In this document: in pieces, positions 5,502-7,560 of the stretch
Position numbering within the stretch: position 1 is the first letter of the stretch
Layout: each line of letters opens with the position of its first letter
NCBI GenBank assembly: GCA_009922885.1
Contig: RFUP01000100.1
Location: 1-7,560 of the forward strand
Direction of reading: 5' to 3'
Origin: Paracoccaceae bacterium
GTDB lineage: Bacteria; Pseudomonadota; Alphaproteobacteria; Rhodobacterales; Rhodobacteraceae
Length of the DNA: 7,560 bases
The notes under the pieces: model-generated
Database searches by the model: none
Seen by the model: only the letters and a program-made list of their open reading frames with translations
What the model was told of the DNA's origin: nothing
Made by a program: the position numbers and the translations under genes

Positions 5502-5523
5502 GGGCCAGCCCGAAGGCTGGCCC
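5502..5523 (-). terminator. Strong hairpin between convergent DUF4174 gene and pccA
   Basis: A perfect 9-bp stem with arms GGGCCAGCC (5502-5510) and GGCTGGCCC (5515-5523) and a 4-base loop. On the minus (pccA) strand the loop reads TTCG closed by a C-G pair, the extra-stable UUCG tetraloop; on the plus strand it reads CGAA. It lies 7 bases past the pccA stop and 21 past the DUF4174 stop. No T-tract follows on either side, so it may end or stabilise transcripts, most likely that of pccA. Confidence 0.65.
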
Positions 5524-5530
5524 GGAGTGC

Positions 5531-7560
5531 TTATTCGAACTCGATGATGACCGCGTCCACGGCGAGGCTGTCGCCCGGCTTGGCTTTCACGGCTTTCACG
5601 ACGGCCTTCTTCTCGGCGCGGAGGATGTTTTCCATCTTCATCGCTTCGACAGTGGCCAGCGCCTGACCTTCCTGAACCTCGTCGCCTTCGGCCACGTTGA
5701 TCTTCACCACAAGGCCCGGCATCGGGCAGAGGAGGAACTTCGAGGTGTCCGGCGGCAGTTTTTCCGGCATGAGCTTCGCAAGTTCCGCCTGACGCGGGGT
5801 GCGGACGTGGACCTTCATATCCGCGCCACGGGTGCGGATGCGGAAGCCGCCCGAGATCTTGCCGACTTTGAGCACCAGAGGCGCGCCATCGACGGTGAGC
5901 TTGGCAAGCTGGTCGCCCGGCGTCCAATCGGAGGTCACGCGCATCTCGGCACCATCGGCAAACTTGATGGTGGAGCCGCCGTGATCTGCAGCGATGGTGA
6001 CGGGATAGTCATGCCCTTGCAGGGTGACGACCCATTCGGTGCCAACACGGCGCTCGTGGTTATCCATCCGGCCCGAAACGCGGGTGCGGCGAATTTCGGC
6101 AACGCGGTGCATCGCGGCTGCAGCAGCGGAGACGCGGCGGAGTTGCTCTTCCGGCAGGGTCACGCCCTGGAAGCCCTCGGGATATTCCTCGGCGATGAAG
6201 GCGGTGGTCATCGCGCCCGAAACGAAGCGCGGGTGATCCATCACGGCAGCGACGAAAGGCAGGTTGTGGCCGATGCCTTCAACCTCGAAAGTGTCGAGTG
6301 CAAGGCGCATCGCTTCGATGGCTTCGCCGCGCGTTGCGCCCCATGTGCAGAGCTTGGCGATCATCGGGTCGTAATACATCGAGATTTCGCCACCCTCGTA
6401 GACTCCCGTGTCGTTGCGGACAGCGGTTTCGCCTTGGGCGGCCTCGCCATGCCATGTGCCAGCTGCCGCCATCGGGCCTGCCATGACTTCCACTGGCGGG
6501 CGGTAGCGGGTGAGGCGACCGATCGAGGGGAGGAAGTTGCGGTAGGGATCTTCAGCGTAGAGGCGGTTTTCGATGGCCCAGCCGTTGATCTTGAGGTCGG
6601 ACTGCTGGAAGGGCAGCTTTTCACCAGCAGCCACGCGGATCATCTGCTCGACGAGGTCAACGCCGGTGATGAGTTCGGTGACGGGGTGTTCCACCTGCAA
6701 GCGGGTGTTCATTTCGAGGAAGTAGAAGTTGCGGTTGCCATCGACGATGAATTCCACGGTGCCCGCCGAGGCATAGCCCACTGCCTTCGCCAGCGCGACC
6801 GACTGCTCGCCCATGGCTTTGCGGGTGGCTTCATCGAGGAAGGGCGACGGCGCTTCTTCAACGACTTTCTGGTTCCGGCGCTGGATCGAGCATTCGCGCT
6901 CATGCAGGTAAACCGCGTTGCCATGCTGGTCGGCCAGAACCTGGATTTCGATGTGGCGCGGCTGGGTGACGAATTTCTCTATGAAGATACGGTCGTCGCC
7001 GAAAGAGTTCGCCGCTTCGTTCTTCGAGGATTCAAACCCTTCGCGGGCTTCCTGCGCGTTCCACGCGATCCGCATGCCCTTGCCGCCGCCGCCAGCGGAG
7101 GCCTTGATCATCACGGGGTAGCCGATCTGGTCAGAGATGGTCACGGCTTCTTCAGCATCGGCGATGAGGCCCATGTAGCCTGGAACAGTCGAAACGCCGG
7201 CTTCCTGCGCGATTTTCTTCGAGGTGATCTTGTCGCCCATGGCTTCGATGGATTTCACCGGCGGGCCAATGAAGGCGACGCCAGCTTTATCCAGCGCTTC
7301 GGCGAACTTCGGGTTCTCCGAGAGGAAGCCATAGCCCGGGTGCACCGCTTCCGCGCCCGAGTCCTTGATCGCCTGCATGATCTTGTCGATCACGATATAG
7401 GACTGGTTCGCGGGCGGCGGGCCGATATGGATCGCCTCGTCCGCCATCTTGACGTGGAGCGCGTTGCGGTCGGCGTCCGAATAGACGGCGACCGTCTTGA
7501 TCCCCATTTTCCGCGCGGTCTTGATGACGCGGCAGGCGATCTCGCCCCGGTTCGCAATCA
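5531..7560 (-). CDS. pccA: Propionyl-CoA carboxylase alpha subunit (biotin carboxylase + biotin carrier), 5' end outside window
   Basis: Carboxylates its own biotin with ATP and bicarbonate; the beta subunit PccB (not in the window) passes the carboxyl group to propionyl-CoA to give (S)-methylmalonyl-CoA. The window holds 675 codons; the reading starts at IANRGEIACRV, which normally follows only 5-7 residues after Met, so almost the whole protein is here and its length is normal. In visible numbering: biotin carboxylase N-domain (1-about 110), ATP-grasp with glycine loop KASAGGGGKGM (about 152-162) and EMNTRLQVEHP (about 282-292), C-domain (to about 460), the PccA-type linker/BT region (about 470-590), and a C-terminal biotinyl domain with the EAMKMEN motif, the biotin lysine being residue 641, 34 from the end. 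The BT region and length favour PccA over acetyl-CoA or methylcrotonyl-CoA carboxylase subunits, and the mutase nearby agrees. Confidence 0.95.
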   Translation of the reverse strand, partial: IANRGEIACRVIKTARKMGIKTVAVYSDADRNALHVKMADEAIHIGPPPANQSYIVIDKIMQAIKDSGAEAVHPGYGFLSENPKFAEALDKAGVAFIGPPVKSIEAMGDKITSKKIAQEAGVSTVPGYMGLIADAEEAVTISDQIGYPVMIKASAGGGGKGMRIAWNAQEAREGFESSKNEAANSFGDDRIFIEKFVTQPRHIEIQVLADQHGNAVYLHERECSIQRRNQKVVEEAPSPFLDEATRKAMGEQSVALAKAVGYASAGTVEFIVDGNRNFYFLEMNTRLQVEHPVTELITGVDLVEQMIRVAAGEKLPFQQSDLKINGWAIENRLYAEDPYRNFLPSIGRLTRYRPPVEVMAGPMAAAGTWHGEAAQGETAVRNDTGVYEGGEISMYYDPMIAKLCTWGATRGEAIEAMRLALDTFEVEGIGHNLPFVAAVMDHPRFVSGAMTTAFIAEEYPEGFQGVTLPEEQLRRVSAAAAAMHRVAEIRRTRVSGRMDNHERRVGTEWVVTLQGHDYPVTIAADHGGSTIKFADGAEMRVTSDWTPGDQLAKLTVDGAPLVLKVGKISGGFRIRTRGADMKVHVRTPRQAELAKLMPEKLPPDTSKFLLCPMPGLVVKINVAEGDEVQEGQALATVEAMKMENILRAEKKAVVKAVKAKPGDSLAVDAVIIEFE

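Noticed and set aside
1..7560. CRISPR array, tRNA or rRNA gene, insertion sequence, prophage, toxin-antitoxin or defence system
   Set aside because: No regularly spaced repeats, cloverleaf-like segments, transposase or nuclease motifs were seen; the window is metabolic genes with normal spacing.

Overview
The window looks like a stretch of a GC-rich alphaproteobacterial chromosome, most likely Rhodobacterales (the Roseobacter/Rhodobacter/Paracoccus side). This rests on remembered protein similarity (the siroheme nitrite/sulfite reductase next to a DUF2849 gene, a DUF4174 gene, and a PccA/methylmalonyl-CoA mutase cluster) and on base composition. No database search was possible. Coding density is high, and all the long opposite-strand open frames are GC-driven shadows.

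Left part (1-1868): a sulfur-assimilation locus. On the minus strand a small DUF2849 gene (899-1189) is followed after 18 bp by the N-terminal half of a ferredoxin-type nitrite/sulfite reductase (cysI-like, 1-880, running off the window). Divergent from it is an Lrp/AsnC-family regulator (1345-1806). The 155-bp gap between them holds a plausible plus-strand promoter with an AT-rich dyad over its -10, plus two further short dyads in the regulator's leader. The regulator ends in two successive hairpins; the second has a T-tract and is a good intrinsic terminator.

Right part (1867-7560): propionyl-CoA catabolism. On the minus strand, in transcription order, lie the propionyl-CoA carboxylase biotin-carrying alpha subunit (pccA, 5' end just outside the window), a sulfotransferase-like gene (3965-4888) and methylmalonyl-CoA mutase (scpA/mcm, 1867-3993). 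The sulfotransferase-like gene overlaps the mutase start by 29 bp. Between pccA and this pair, on the plus strand, sits a small exported DUF4174 protein (5034-5480), convergent with pccA and divergent from the sulfotransferase-like gene. A strong hairpin separates it from pccA. PccA (with PccB, not in the window) makes methylmalonyl-CoA from propionyl-CoA. After epimerisation the B12-dependent mutase converts it to succinyl-CoA, which enters the TCA cycle.

I see no mobile elements, CRISPR arrays, tRNA or rRNA genes, or phage genes, and no gene-free stretch longer than about 155 bp. I found no clear new biological system. The items most worth a second look are the sulfotransferase-like/mutase overlap, the cysteine-free exported DUF4174 protein embedded in the propionate locus, the dyads in the cys/Lrp intergenic region, and two residue substitutions in the mutase.
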